From positions 23,939,001-24,003,000 of the forward strand of contig SMMW01000001.1 in assembly GCA_004794655.1 (NCBI GenBank): a stretch of DNA of 64,000 bases, written 5' to 3'. Below, piece by piece: positions 1-9,058 of this stretch. The notes under the pieces are model-generated. The model made no database searches, had not been told where the DNA came from, and saw only the letters and a program-made list of their open reading frames with translations. Made by a program: the position numbers and the translations under genes. Position 1 is the stretch's first letter. Every line of letters begins with the position of its first letter. Source of the stretch: Marisa cornuarietis (lineage: Eukaryota > Mollusca > Gastropoda > Architaenioglossa > Ampullariidae).

Positions 1-2
1 CA

Positions 3-584
3 AATGCACAAGCGACAGAAAGCAAGCGAGAAAGAAGGAAAATGTTCATCAAAGAGTTGGTGTTTATCCTCTTTCTCGTCTTAGGTGTAATCTTTGGTAT
101 TGGAATTAGTTTGGGACTAAAATACCTCCCAGGACCTTGGACTCCCAATGACAAGCGCATGATCTTCTATCTAAGGTTTCCTGGCGATTTGTTGCTCAAC
201 ATGCTCAAGCTGCTCATCCTGCCCTTGATCCTGTCCAGCCTTGTGACGGCGATGGCCACGCTGAATAAGAAAGCTTGCGGCAAACTGGGGCTGGGCGCCA
301 TGATCTACTACATGACCACAACGCTGTCAGCCGTCATTCTTGGCATCATCCTTGTCCTGTCCATCCATCCCGGAGACCCACGTGACATTAACACCATTCC
401 ACGCAGTGGCGCCTCTAAGAACACCAAATCGCTGGACGCTCTGCTGGACTTGATCAGAAACTGCTTTCCGGATAATTTAATGACGATGTGTTTTCAACGG
501 GAGACAACAGACATTGATTTGATTAAAGCCGCTACCAGAAACGTGTCCAATGGAACTGCAATGGTGGAAGTGAAGAGACTATGA
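3..584 (+). CDS. SLC1 (excitatory amino acid transporter) N-terminal fragment
   Basis: The frame encodes the first membrane segments of an SLC1 Na+-coupled glutamate/neutral amino acid transporter of the plasma membrane. An ATG lies at 42, but the frame is open to the window edge with a basic stretch (KRERRK) before it, so the true start may lie outside. A hydrophobic TM1 (residues 6-29) is followed by the family motif FPGDLLLNMLKLLILPLI (TM2), a LVTAMATL segment, and TM3 (YYMTTTLSAVILGIILVLSI-HPGDP). Next comes an extracellular loop with N-V-S and N-G-T glycosylation sites. The frame stops at 584, before TM4 and the transport core, and no further SLC1 exon follows on this strand. About 180 residues are uninterrupted, where animal SLC1 genes usually have introns. 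A truncated or retroposed copy is more likely than an intact gene, but a gene continuing leftward cannot be excluded. It lies in the region that COQ6 intron 1 would cover. Confidence 0.6.
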   Translation, partial: NAQATESKRERRKMFIKELVFILFLVLGVIFGIGISLGLKYLPGPWTPNDKRMIFYLRFPGDLLLNMLKLLILPLILSSLVTAMATLNKKACGKLGLGAMIYYMTTTLSAVILGIILVLSIHPGDPRDINTIPRSGASKNTKSLDALLDLIRNCFPDNLMTMCFQRETTDIDLIKAATRNVSNGTAMVEVKRL

Positions 585-892
585 CTACCCCCAACATGCT
601 GTTGATTTCCTCCTGTGGTTCAATCCAGAAATTCTTGAACAGAATCTGGCTTTTATGGTGATTGTAAAACTAACATGATGATCGTACTACAAGAATTCAG
701 CTATGTTTCAATGATTCTAAAACTAACCCATGCAACTGTAAGCACATCCATGTCATTGGTGGGTGGCCTCATAAGAAAATAATAGTGATGTGTTCAATGT
801 GTAAGTTATCATGATCAGCCTGAAAAATAGGAAAACACTTGTCCTCGTACGTCCTCGATTCCAGAATTGACGACTGTAGGCCGCTAGCATTT

Positions 893-992
893 ATCATGTA
901 TGTGTGGTGTTCTTTGTGTAAAGCACTTTGAGTTCATCTTGATGGTGGAGAAAGGTGCTATAGAAATCATCATCATTATTATTATTATTAAT
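893..992 (+). repeat. SINE/non-LTR 3' tail-like repeat ending in (ATT)n
   Basis: The stretch has the form GTAAAGCACTTTGAG, then AGAAAGGTGCTATAGAAAT, then (CAT)n(ATT)n. This is the typical 3' end of many animal SINEs and their non-LTR partners. The 5' boundary is not visible. Downstream (993-2064) I see only AT-rich sequence without a supportable gene. Confidence 0.45.
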
Positions 993-2064
993 CGATCAAT
1001 ACACATGTACCATGGTAGACAAAGACACTCTCTTCATATGTATTATTTATATTTTTTAAAGTGACCTGCAAAAAGTCTCAATCAAGAACAATAATTCTAT
1101 TTTTATTAACATGTGTCTTCTGCAAAAGGTCACTAACAGAGCACAATTGACTAATATGCGTGGGTAAAGAGACAGCAATGAACATGGGTATGTCATTTAG
1201 ACCAAAAACCATATTGCACTGGGTATACTGACCTTCCGGCTGAGTCGAATCGACTCCACCATGACTATATGTTCTACGCAAGACAACATTGTCCCAAACC
1301 AAAAGTCGAGTTAACCAGGCCCAGGCTAAATAAATGCCTTTGGCATAACACCTGTTTCATATTAACCAAACGTCTGCATATACATGTGATAAGAACATCC
1401 AAACTAAAGAATAATGACAACAAAGGCTTTTAAACAAATTCAATTAAGATTGAAAATCATGTTTATATGCCATTGTGAGATTTTAACCAAATGTCTCAAG
1501 ATACATTTAATATGAACTTCCAAACCAAAGAATAATGATGAGAAAAGTGGTTTAAAATCCACAGTGGTTTAAAAAAAAATTACATTATGCACCATTGTGT
1601 GATTTGTTCTCCAAATGTGTATTGCCAAGTGACCTCTTTTGATTAGTAAGATGGTGACTGAACTTGTTCGAATAATCCACACCTCTGCTGATGATATATG
1701 ACGTTAATAGCTACTCCTGTCATTGGAAATTGATTTATCTTTTGAGTCTGGATGGATTCAACTTTCATCATAAGACAATATGGCAGCTATGACTGAAGTC
1801 ATTTGGTTTGGGTAGAAATGACAGGTGACCATTAGAACAAGTAGACTTTTTCAAAATGTGAATTTTGCAGAAAATCATAATATAGGGTTAGCACTGTTGC
1901 AACTGTTCTTTGTTGAAATATCACTTAGGTTCACATCATAGGCCTATGTAGCCTCATGCTGCTGTGACAGCAGAAAGTCCTGAGTGTAAACTTTCGTGGT
2001 ACATCCCCATCATGACTTGCTGCAACATGGTAGAGAAAAGGTCTCCCATACAGAGTCATACTGA

Positions 2065-2916
2065 ATGATGCTGAATCGACCTCATCCACCATCCTTACTT
2101 GACATACCACCAGCAACTCCACAACTTCACGCCAACACCAACCCTCACACCAAGACAGAAATCATCAAAGCTATCAAAAGCATGAAAAGTAGCAAAGCAG
2201 CAAGCTTGGATGGCATACCCCCAGAAGCACTAAAGGCAGACCCAGAAGTGATGAAAATTAACAACAAGCAGTAAGTTCCAATCCATCTTCAAGGAGAGAA
2301 CATCCTAGAAACAGACCACTTCACATATCTGGGGAGCATTGTCAGCGAGGACGGTAGAGTGAACGACGACATCAGAAGCCGGATAAACAAGGCCAGGCAT
2401 GCTTTTAACAGCCTACACCCCATCTGGAACTCCCCAGCATTATCCCACCGCAATAAGACCCACATCTTCAACACCAATGTGGAGGCAGTCCTACTGTATG
2501 GCTCTGAAACCTGGAGAGTGACAAACACCATCAACAACAAGCTCCAGACCTTTACCAACCGATGCCTTTGCCATATTTTGGGAATAAGATGGCCTGAAAA
2601 GATCTCCAATAGCAGCCTGTGGAAAAGAACTAATCACAATGTCACTAGTCAAGACATCAAAAAGAGCAAGCTGGGCTGGATAGGACACATCCTGCGCAAA
2701 CCAGCTGACACCATTGCCAGGCAGGCACTTGACTGGAACACTCAGGGGAAGAGGAGAGTTGGGAGGCCAAAACAGACTTGGAAAAGATCAGTAGAGAGCG
2801 AAGCAAACGATGGCAGAACCACATGGGCCCAACTGAGGGGGGCTGCCCAAAACCGTGTCCGCTGGCAAGGTGTTGTTGTGGCCCTATGCTCCTCGAGGAC
2901 TAACAAGGAATGGTGA
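2065..2916 (+). pseudogene. RTE-like non-LTR retrotransposon remnant (pre-RT segment joined to C-terminal domain)
   Basis: One reading frame, interrupted by TAA at 2272-2274, encodes two separated parts of a non-LTR polyprotein. The first is the segment just before the reverse transcriptase (TKTEIIKAIKSMKSSKAA, then DGIPPEALKAD). It joins directly to the C-terminal region (HFTYLGSIVSEDG, KARHAFNSLHPIW, LYGSETWRVT, RWPEKISN, LGWIGHILRKP, GKRRVGRPKQTW). The whole catalytic RT core, including the YADD box, is missing, so the copy is dead. Because the frame is kept across the junction, the deletion may have occurred in an active or spliced precursor. The family is recognised from the conserved C-terminal motifs. 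Assignment to RTE rather than a related clade is from memory of the motif style. Confidence 0.8.
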
Positions 2917-3858
2917 TGACAGTGAGACACATTGCAGTACCATTCATATCCATCCTTGGATGAGTTGGTAGTAACAGAGTTCATGTAAACAACAAGACAA
3001 GTCAAAATTGGAATAGATGAACAAGACCAAAAATTCAGGCCCCAAAGTAGTACACTTAAGCCTAAAAAAGAAATTTACATAATATTTATTTATTACAATC
3101 TCAATTGACAAGTGCCACTGTACACCCTTTCTGGCAAAATTTTTATAAAATTAGATGGTAACTGTCTTGTTATGGGTTAAAAAAAAAAGATGAGTTCAAA
3201 ATCCACCTGAAAGCAAACTGACTGTGGCTGGACTGAGAGCACATGTCCTGTTGCTGAAATGATCAGGAAGTATAAAATTTCCTCTGTCATGTGCAGCCTC
3301 TAGCAAGACAATCCGCTTGTCAGCAAAACTGTTACTGTAGGCTGTAACAAACGTATATATAAATATTATTATTGCAGTGTGCAGTAAATATACTATACCA
3401 ATATTACTGTTGCAGTCTGCAGTAAACATAACATGCCAGTATTACTGTTTCAGTCTGTATTAAACATGACAAATCTATATTATTGATGCAATATGCAGTA
3501 AAGTAGCACATCCTTTACTGTCGTCACATGATCCAGGACACACATTTACCATCACTGTCAGTTGTACTGGCCATGAAATATCCCATATTCATCCACAATA
3601 ATCAAAATGCCTATTTTGCTTATTTAATGAGAATTTCCATTCCACTACTTAACAGATGTGACATGACCAGATGGAACGTTATAATTAGTGCACAGCAGAC
3701 AGAACATCAACAGCAACTGTATACCACTACTCTTTATTATCTAGTTTTACTAACACTGTCAAAATGTCATAGGCGAAAATTCTTTCTGCTAGTCAAAGAA
3801 GCCTCTTGTACACGTATCATACCCACTTTCCTTCACCCCACCAACACTTCGCAAATAC
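2917..3858. other. No gene seen; AT-rich intergenic/intronic sequence
   Basis: The stretch holds a weak tandem-like motif near 3380-3500 (repeats of GCAGT-TAAA-CAT type, about 50-60 bp apart) and no supportable coding region. Confidence 0.5.
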
Positions 3859-4077
3859 GCGGGATGATCATAAAAATAGTGGTGTGTTGTTGTTGGGACA
3901 GGGAAGCATATTAATACTTGCCTAAAGCACAAACAAACAAGCGGGATGACCATAAAAATAGTGGTGTGCTGTTGTTGGGGCGGGGAAGCATATTAATACT
4001 TGCCTAAAGCACAAAAAAGCGGAATGACCATAAAAATAGTGGTGTGTTGTGGTTGGGGTGGGGAAGCATATTAGTAC
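3859..4077. repeat. Tandem repeat, about 82 bp x 3, carrying copies of the COQ6 exon-1 donor
   Basis: Three units start with GCGGGATGACCATAAAAATA at about 3859, 3941 and 4019. Each of the first two ends with ACTTGCCTAAAGCAC (3916-3930 and 3998-4012). That is the reverse complement of the COQ6 exon-1 end and donor found at 4938-4952. The third unit is interrupted by the LTR insertion just before this motif. The array is thus a tandem duplication of the exon/intron boundary plus proximal intron. Confidence 0.85.
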
Positions 4078-4935
4078 TGTAGTGGGAGCACTGGGCAGCT
4101 TGTTTCGCTGACGGTGCTTTCTTCCTTCTATACCCTACACCCCCTTCCACCCCATGATTGGTCGAGCGAGCAGAGCATCGTGAGGCAGGCTGACCACAAC
4201 CACGGGTGACGTAGCACCCAGCTATTTCAGTATAAATAGCAGGAAAAAGTCAATCTCAGGACCTGTTTGTCAAAAGGCGACTGGTCCTGCTTGGACAAGC
4301 AATAAACTGGCGGTTCGAGGTGCGAGAGAAGTATCAAGTCTACCGCGAGGTAGCTTGGTCCGCTGCAAAGAGGCTCTCGTCGCTCCACCCCCTTCATCCC
4401 CACCCCAGGAGTTAGGTGCTAGGATTAGTATAGTCGGGTAGATAGGTTTAGATAGGGATAGTATTAGGGTTAAGTATAAATTTTGTAAATAAACCTATTT
4501 TTTAAAGTGTATCTACTTGTGTAAGCGTCTTAGTCCGTATGCTAGCGTCATCTGTGTCCTCGTCGTGTGAACGTGATGAATGAGAATCAGTAGAGAGAAA
4601 GAAATTGTGTCGTCCACTGTAATTGTGTCAAGCAGCGGAACGCACACGAAGATCAACGAGCTGAGAGATACACCGCAGAGAACACACTTTTGGTTTAGAG
4701 TAAAGCAGGTCTTTTGTCGACTCCAAGGTCGGCTGAGTGCGGGTGCCGCAGGTGAAAAAAAAGAACACAACGCGAGGCAGTATATGAGATAACCCACTCG
4801 ACTAACGAGAGCTAGAACTTTAGAAAGAAAGTTCTCTTTGGGAACTTCCGTCCTCTCCCCTGGAATAAGAAAGAGGAACGGACTGATTTATGGCGCTAGG
4901 GCAGAGTGAGTGTAGCGACCGTCAGTCCGGTTACA
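4078..4935 (+). mobile_element. Solo LTR of an LTR retrotransposon
   Basis: The element begins TGTAGTGGGAGC and ends GTCCGGTTACA, giving TGTA...TACA termini. GTAC (4074-4077 and 4936-4939) flanks it as a target-site duplication, or AGTAC if the shared A is assigned to the target. Neighbouring copies of the 82-bp repeat lack the insertion, which directly shows the empty site. A TATA box (TATAAATAG, 4231-4239) and poly(A) signals (AATAAA at 4301 and 4488) fit an LTR promoter and terminator on the plus strand. No gag or pol lies beside it, so it is a solo LTR left by recombination. Its right-hand 240 bp recur at 7990-8233, 44.88-48.01 kb and 60.41-60.64 kb. Confidence 0.8.
4231..4239 (+). promoter_or_regulatory. 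LTR TATA box
   Basis: TATAAATAG lies 153 bp inside the LTR and 62-70 bp before the AATAAA at 4301, the usual U3/R layout. If it is active, transcription runs antisense to COQ6, straight through COQ6 exon 1. Confidence 0.5.
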
Positions 4936-4943
4936 GTACTTGC

Positions 4944-5106
4944 CTAAAGCACACGCCATTGCAGCCCCTACCATCCCGCCTCCCGCAATGACTACATCAG
5001 CAACATCCGAATCAGATGAGGAGAAGGGTATAGTGGACAGCTGTCGAAGATTTGTTCGCATGTGTCGGCTGCATATCCGCAATGCTGTTCCCCATGTTAC
5101 GGCCAT
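4944..5106 (-). CDS. COQ6: COQ6 exon 1 (ubiquinone biosynthesis flavin monooxygenase), 5' part
   Basis: COQ6 is a mitochondrial FAD-dependent monooxygenase of the coenzyme Q ring-hydroxylation steps. The exon encodes 54 residues. An Arg-rich, acid-free N-terminus (MAVTWGTALRICSRHMRTN) fits a mitochondrial presequence. It is followed by DVADVVIAGGGMVGAAMACA, the FAD-binding beta-alpha-beta with the GxGxxG loop. I chose the ATG at 5106; upstream codons on the minus strand lack another ATG close by. The exon ends ...CTTTAG|GCAAGTAC, a good match to the rare GC donor class, and splits a Gly codon (phase 1), as expected for this family. Further exons must lie left of the window, because none is visible between 1 and 4077. 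The LTR and an 82-bp triplication of the donor lie directly in the intron start. Confidence 0.8.
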
Positions 5107-5320
5107 TGCTGCCAAGTCCGATAACCCTGCCGAGTCTGGAGAGTTACTTCCCTTCTTTGTGCGGCACTAAGCCATGTATGATGCATTATGGGCAGGTATC
5201 CATTCGAGAGAATGCTCATTGCGCAGCAACGACAGAAGACGAGAAAAATAATAAAACAACAGGAAAGTAAAAAAAAAAAAAAAGTAATAAAGACAGAAGT
5301 TTTTGAGGACTTTAGGTAGA

Positions 5321-5580
5321 CTACGGCCCATGCTGACTCAAGCTGCTGTTGTAGTGCGGTCGCGTAGCAGGTATACCCCACAATGCACTATTACAGTAGT
5401 CTAATCTTGATATGATGGTAGCCACAGCAAGTGAGTTGGCAGCAGCTTGAGTTTTAGTTTTAGTTGATTTCGCTACAAGTTTCCTCAAGTAGCTCTCATC
5501 AATAGACGTGAAAGAAGTCAGCGGAACACCAGCAAACGACACAGAATAGTCCTCCTCACACTCTAGCAACTCGCAAGCTG
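5321..5580 (-). pseudogene. CR1/Rex1-like non-LTR fragment with internal deletion
   Basis: On the minus strand a stretch reading VSFAGVPLTSF...DESYLRKLVAKSTKT resembles the linker before the RT domain of CR1/Rex1-like elements. It runs directly into TIISRLDYCNSALWGIPAT, the conserved region after the RT core (SRLDYCNSLL...GLP). The RT itself is deleted. It sits in the 5' flank of COQ6 (upstream on the minus strand). Confidence 0.6.
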
Positions 5581-5784
5581 CACTCTCAAGATCCTAGCAT
5601 TTCTCTCATTCCTATCATTTCTCTCATTCCCATTTTGTCATCCAGATCTTACAGTGAAAGCACAAGGAATGTCAGAAATGTTTATAAAACAGTATTGTAA
5701 ACACGTAGTTGCGGTGAGCTCTCCGTTCTTCAACCAGCTTTGATACAAAGTGCCGGACACACCTATTACACCTTAATGTGAATC

Positions 5785-6350
5785 CCTTTGTTGGACCACC
5801 ACCTTGCTGTGGTCAGGGGGCTTGCGTGTCTCGATGACCCTTAGAACTATAACAACGGGAGCACTCTAGTTCCTGGTAGTGTCAGCCATCGAGGGACAGA
5901 CTAAGGGGTAGAGATCAGACTAAGAGTAAGAATTCATTCATGTAAACAAAGATATATAGTTACGGAAACTGAAATTAGAGACAGCCCATCAAAAGGTGAC
6001 AGCGGAGAGCCAAACCAGGTAACTGGAGTCATGATGGCTGGAGACCAAAGCCGCAAGGATGTTCCCAACTTTACAGCCGACCTGCTGTCGTCCAAAAGAC
6101 TCATTATTATTGGTTGCTGGAATGTGAGAAGCTTGTGAAAGAGTATTCCCTGAAAGACAAGGAAGTGAAGAGGAATGCTGGAAGAGATAAAAGAAAGTTT
6201 GTAGAAAACCTAGCCATGAGGGCAAAAGAAGCTGCAGGAAGAAAAGACATGAACGTGATTTACAGGATCACAAAAAGGCCAACAGGAAGCAGAAGTGGCA
6301 GTCAAGACCTACCTTTAAAAACGCAACATCCTCCAAAACAACCAGACTAG
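5785..6350 (+). pseudogene. RTE-like non-LTR 5' region with deleted endonuclease
   Basis: 5785-6060 resembles a non-LTR 5' leader (CTTGCTGTGGTCAGGGGGCT, TGCGTGTCTCGATGACCC). Then LIIIGCWNVRSL appears, the start of an apurinic-type endonuclease. It jumps at about 6122 to the inter-domain segment EYSLKDKEVKRNAGRDKRKF ... AGRKDMNVIYRITKRPTG that normally precedes the RT. The endonuclease body is missing. This copy retains the half that the 2065-2916 copy lacks, but they are separate insertions. Confidence 0.7.
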
Positions 6351-6937
6351 AGACAGTGAACCTGCAGACCTACCAGTCCTACGGGAAGCGAGATTCTTTT
6401 TCCCACATGAGATAAGGGCGGGGGTGGAAATTCAGCCAATCGGAGTGCACGCAAAATATGCCATAAAAGGTCAGTGCAACCCAAACCTGTTCACTGCGAT
6501 AACTGTACGATTATTAAAATCAGATCAACACAGCGGCGTTGCAGGGGAGGCCTATCTGATGACTGAACTATGTGGTTACAGAATTCTCAGAATTGTCAGA
6601 TTACCGTACTTTTGGATTATCTGGACATCCCTAACCCTAATTAATCCCTCCCGTATCTACCACAACTTTACTCTTGTCTGTGCTGATGTCTGTCCCGTCT
6701 GCCCTCGAGCTGTCGACGAGGGTATGTAACTGGTTGCTGCCCACCATCAGATCGATGTCGGCAAAGCGGAGGTTACTGCAGCCTCCATCCTATGGACACG
6801 GAGGTGTGATGGTCCTGGAGTGTATCAGGCGTGATTGTCTCCAGGTAGGTGTTAAGCAGCACTGGGGACAGAAGACATCTTCTATGGAAAGAGCGTGCCC
6901 ACCTGGTTCTTAAAGGGTGCTGACCTCCTGGTGCCGT
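6351..6937. other. No gene seen
   Basis: Unique-looking sequence with short open frames on both strands. None has a recognisable domain or splice context. Confidence 0.4.
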
Positions 6938-7720
6938 GGTAAGCACTTTGATGATGGGTACACGGTCTTCTTCCACCTTGAATGTCTGTTGTACATACAG
7001 AGCCTGATGGTGGGTACACGGTCTTCTTCCACCTTGAATGTCTGTTGTACATACATGGCCTGATGGTGGGTACACGGTCTTCCTCTACCTTGAATGTCCG
7101 TAGTACATACAGGGTCTGATGGTGGGTACACGGTCTTCTCCCTTCAATGTCTGTAGTACATACATGGCCTGATGGTGGGTACACGGTCTTCCTCCACCTT
7201 GAATGTCCGTAGTACATACAGAGCCTGATGGTGGGTACACGGTCTTCCTCTACCTTGAATGTCCGTAGTACATACAGGGTCTGATGGCGGGTACACGGTC
7301 TTCCTCTACCTTGAATGTCCGTAGTACATACAGAGCCTGATGGTGGGTACACGGTCTTCCTCTACCTTGAATGTCCGTAGTACATACAGAGCCTGATGGT
7401 GGGTACACGGTCTTCCTCTACCTTGAATGTCCGTAGTACATACAGAGCCTGATGGTGGGTACACGGTCTTCCTCTACCTTGAATGTCCGTAGTACATACA
7501 GGGTCTGATGGCGGGTACACGGTCTTCCTCTACCTTGAATGTCCGTAGTACATACAGGGTCTGATGGCGGGTACACGGTCTTCCTCTACCTTGAATGTCT
7601 GTAGTACATACAGAGCCTGATGGTGGGTACACGGTCTTCCTCTACCTTGAATGTCTGTAGTACATACAGGGTCTGATGGTGGGTACACGGTCTTCTCCCT
7701 TGAATGTCTGTAGTACATTC
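6938..7720. repeat. Minisatellite, 56-bp unit, about 14 copies
   Basis: The unit is GCCTGATGGTGGGTACACGG, then TCTTCCTCTACCTTGAATGT, then CCGTAGTACATACAGA. Two units are shortened by about 6 bp (near 7135 and 7690). Long frames through it on the minus strand exist only because stop codons are absent from the unit. Confidence 0.95.
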
Positions 7721-7989
7721 CATAGCCCCGCGTGCTTTGTACTTTAAGAAGACTTGCTATAGAGACTGGCACGAGGAGTTATGGAACGTTAATGTATTAT
7801 CATAGGGTTAATAAGGGGCTCCTATTCTGTAAATACTAATAATAAAGTTACTTTTTGAATGACATACCTTTCTATGTACACAAATATGCGATGTCATAGG
7901 ATTTTTCCAATCTGAACGAATAAATCACCTGCAGTTTGAGTTAATGAACTTTATGATGTTCAGTTTACATTAAAATAAATTTTAGAATT

Positions 7990-8233
7990 AAAGAAGGTTT
8001 TTTGGTCGACTCCAAACTCGGCTAGAGGCTGGTGGGTAGCAGATAAGAAAAAGAACTCAGCGCGAGGTGTTTGAGTAAATAGCACACCCGACAAGTGAGA
8101 GCCAGAATTTTAGTGGGGAACTTCCATCCTCTCGCCTGGAACAAGAAAAAGGAAGCGACTGAGGTAAGAGAATTGATGCCGCACGGTCTGGTGAGTGCTT
8201 AGCCATGGAAGACAGACCAGTCCGGCTACATCT
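7990..8233 (+). mobile_element. Fragment of the same LTR family as 4078-4935
   Basis: It shares GGTCGACTCCAA..CTCGGCT, AAAAAGAACTCAGCGCGAGG, GAGAGCCAGAATTTTAGT, GGGAACTTCC and a GTCCGGCTACA end with the right-hand 240 bp of the solo LTR. Here the internal segment GCGAGGTGTTTGAGTAAAT / AGCACACCCGAC is present as one copy. Confidence 0.7.
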
Positions 8234-8246
8234 GTATGTGGTGCCA

Positions 8247-8249
8247 AAC

Positions 8250-8310
<61 letters not shown>

Positions 8311-8312
8311 TG
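8247..8312. repeat. (GAT)n microsatellite
   Basis: About 21 uninterrupted GAT/ATG trinucleotides, directly after the LTR-family fragment. Confidence 0.95.
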
Positions 8313-8568
8313 AGTGTGTGAAGAGAGGGGCTGCCCCGCTATCCCCTGGTTCCTACCCACTGAGGAGTCCTGGCCTGATAAAGAACTAGTAACTCGGGGG
8401 GAGGGGGTGATGATTTAATGCACATTTACTGGGAGCTTAAATTACACTCATTGTCCATTGAGACATTCAGCGGACAATGGAATACATTTCTGACACAGCG
8501 CCAATGAGCGAGTATAGTCTTAAAGTTAGCACAAAGTTTCATCACATAAGCTACACATAGTCACCATC

Positions 8569-8574
8569 TTTATT
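8569..8574 (-). terminator. Poly(A) signal AATAAA of the tandem-CARD gene
   Basis: AATAAA on the minus strand lies 104 nt downstream of the TAG stop at 8680-8678. This supports the view that exon 3 is terminal. Confidence 0.6.
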
Positions 8575-8677
8575 ACACAGTCTCCAGGTAATATGACAAA
8601 AATAGACTTGACCTCCATTAGATGAGGTTACAACCGGAATGATTCAGAGGCCGCCTGGGTACATGACCAGGAAGTTA

Positions 8678-9058
8678 CTATACAATGTTTGGGTTGCTGC
8701 TGATGTCTTGGCTTGGATCCCTGGACTGAGGCTGCTCTTGGCTGATTGTGGGCACTTCCTCTCTCTCATCAACACATGGCGATGCCTCACTCTTATCGTC
8801 CAGCTGTATGTTGGTGTCAGTAGAAGCTGAAGTCAGACCAGCTGCAGAGGACATCAGTCTGTCTGAAGTAGCGACTGGCTCACTGGAATCAACAAAGATG
8901 GCGTCAGGTTGGTGACGGGACGCGGCATCAAGTGGTGCTGTGTAGCCCCTGGCAACACATGAAGGAGCCAAGAGGTCTTCACAACCATCCATTACTCCCT
9001 TTCTTTCATCTGCTGATGTTGCAGAAGAATTGGCGTTAGTCTGATGGGCAGTTGACAC
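8678..9058 (-). CDS. Tandem-CARD gene exon 3 (disordered C-terminal tail)
   Basis: The acceptor is GATGTTGTTTAG|GTGTCA. The exon encodes 126 residues rich in Ser, Asp, Glu and Pro (for example DERKGVMDGCEDLL, IFVDSSEPVATSD, ISQEQPQSRDPSQD). It has no recognised domain and ends at TAG 8680-8678. The composition fits an intrinsically disordered tail. Confidence 0.65.
   Translation of the reverse strand: MSTAHQTNANSSATSADERKGVMDGCEDLLAPSCVARGYTAPLDAASRHQPDAIFVDSSEPVATSDRLMSSAAGLTSASTDTNIQLDDKSEASPCVDEREEVPTISQEQPQSRDPSQDISSNPNIV

Noticed and set aside
6773..7772. Minus-strand MYPPSG...TTDIQG repeat protein
   Set aside because: 56-bp satellite read in several overlapping frames, with no evidence of a gene.
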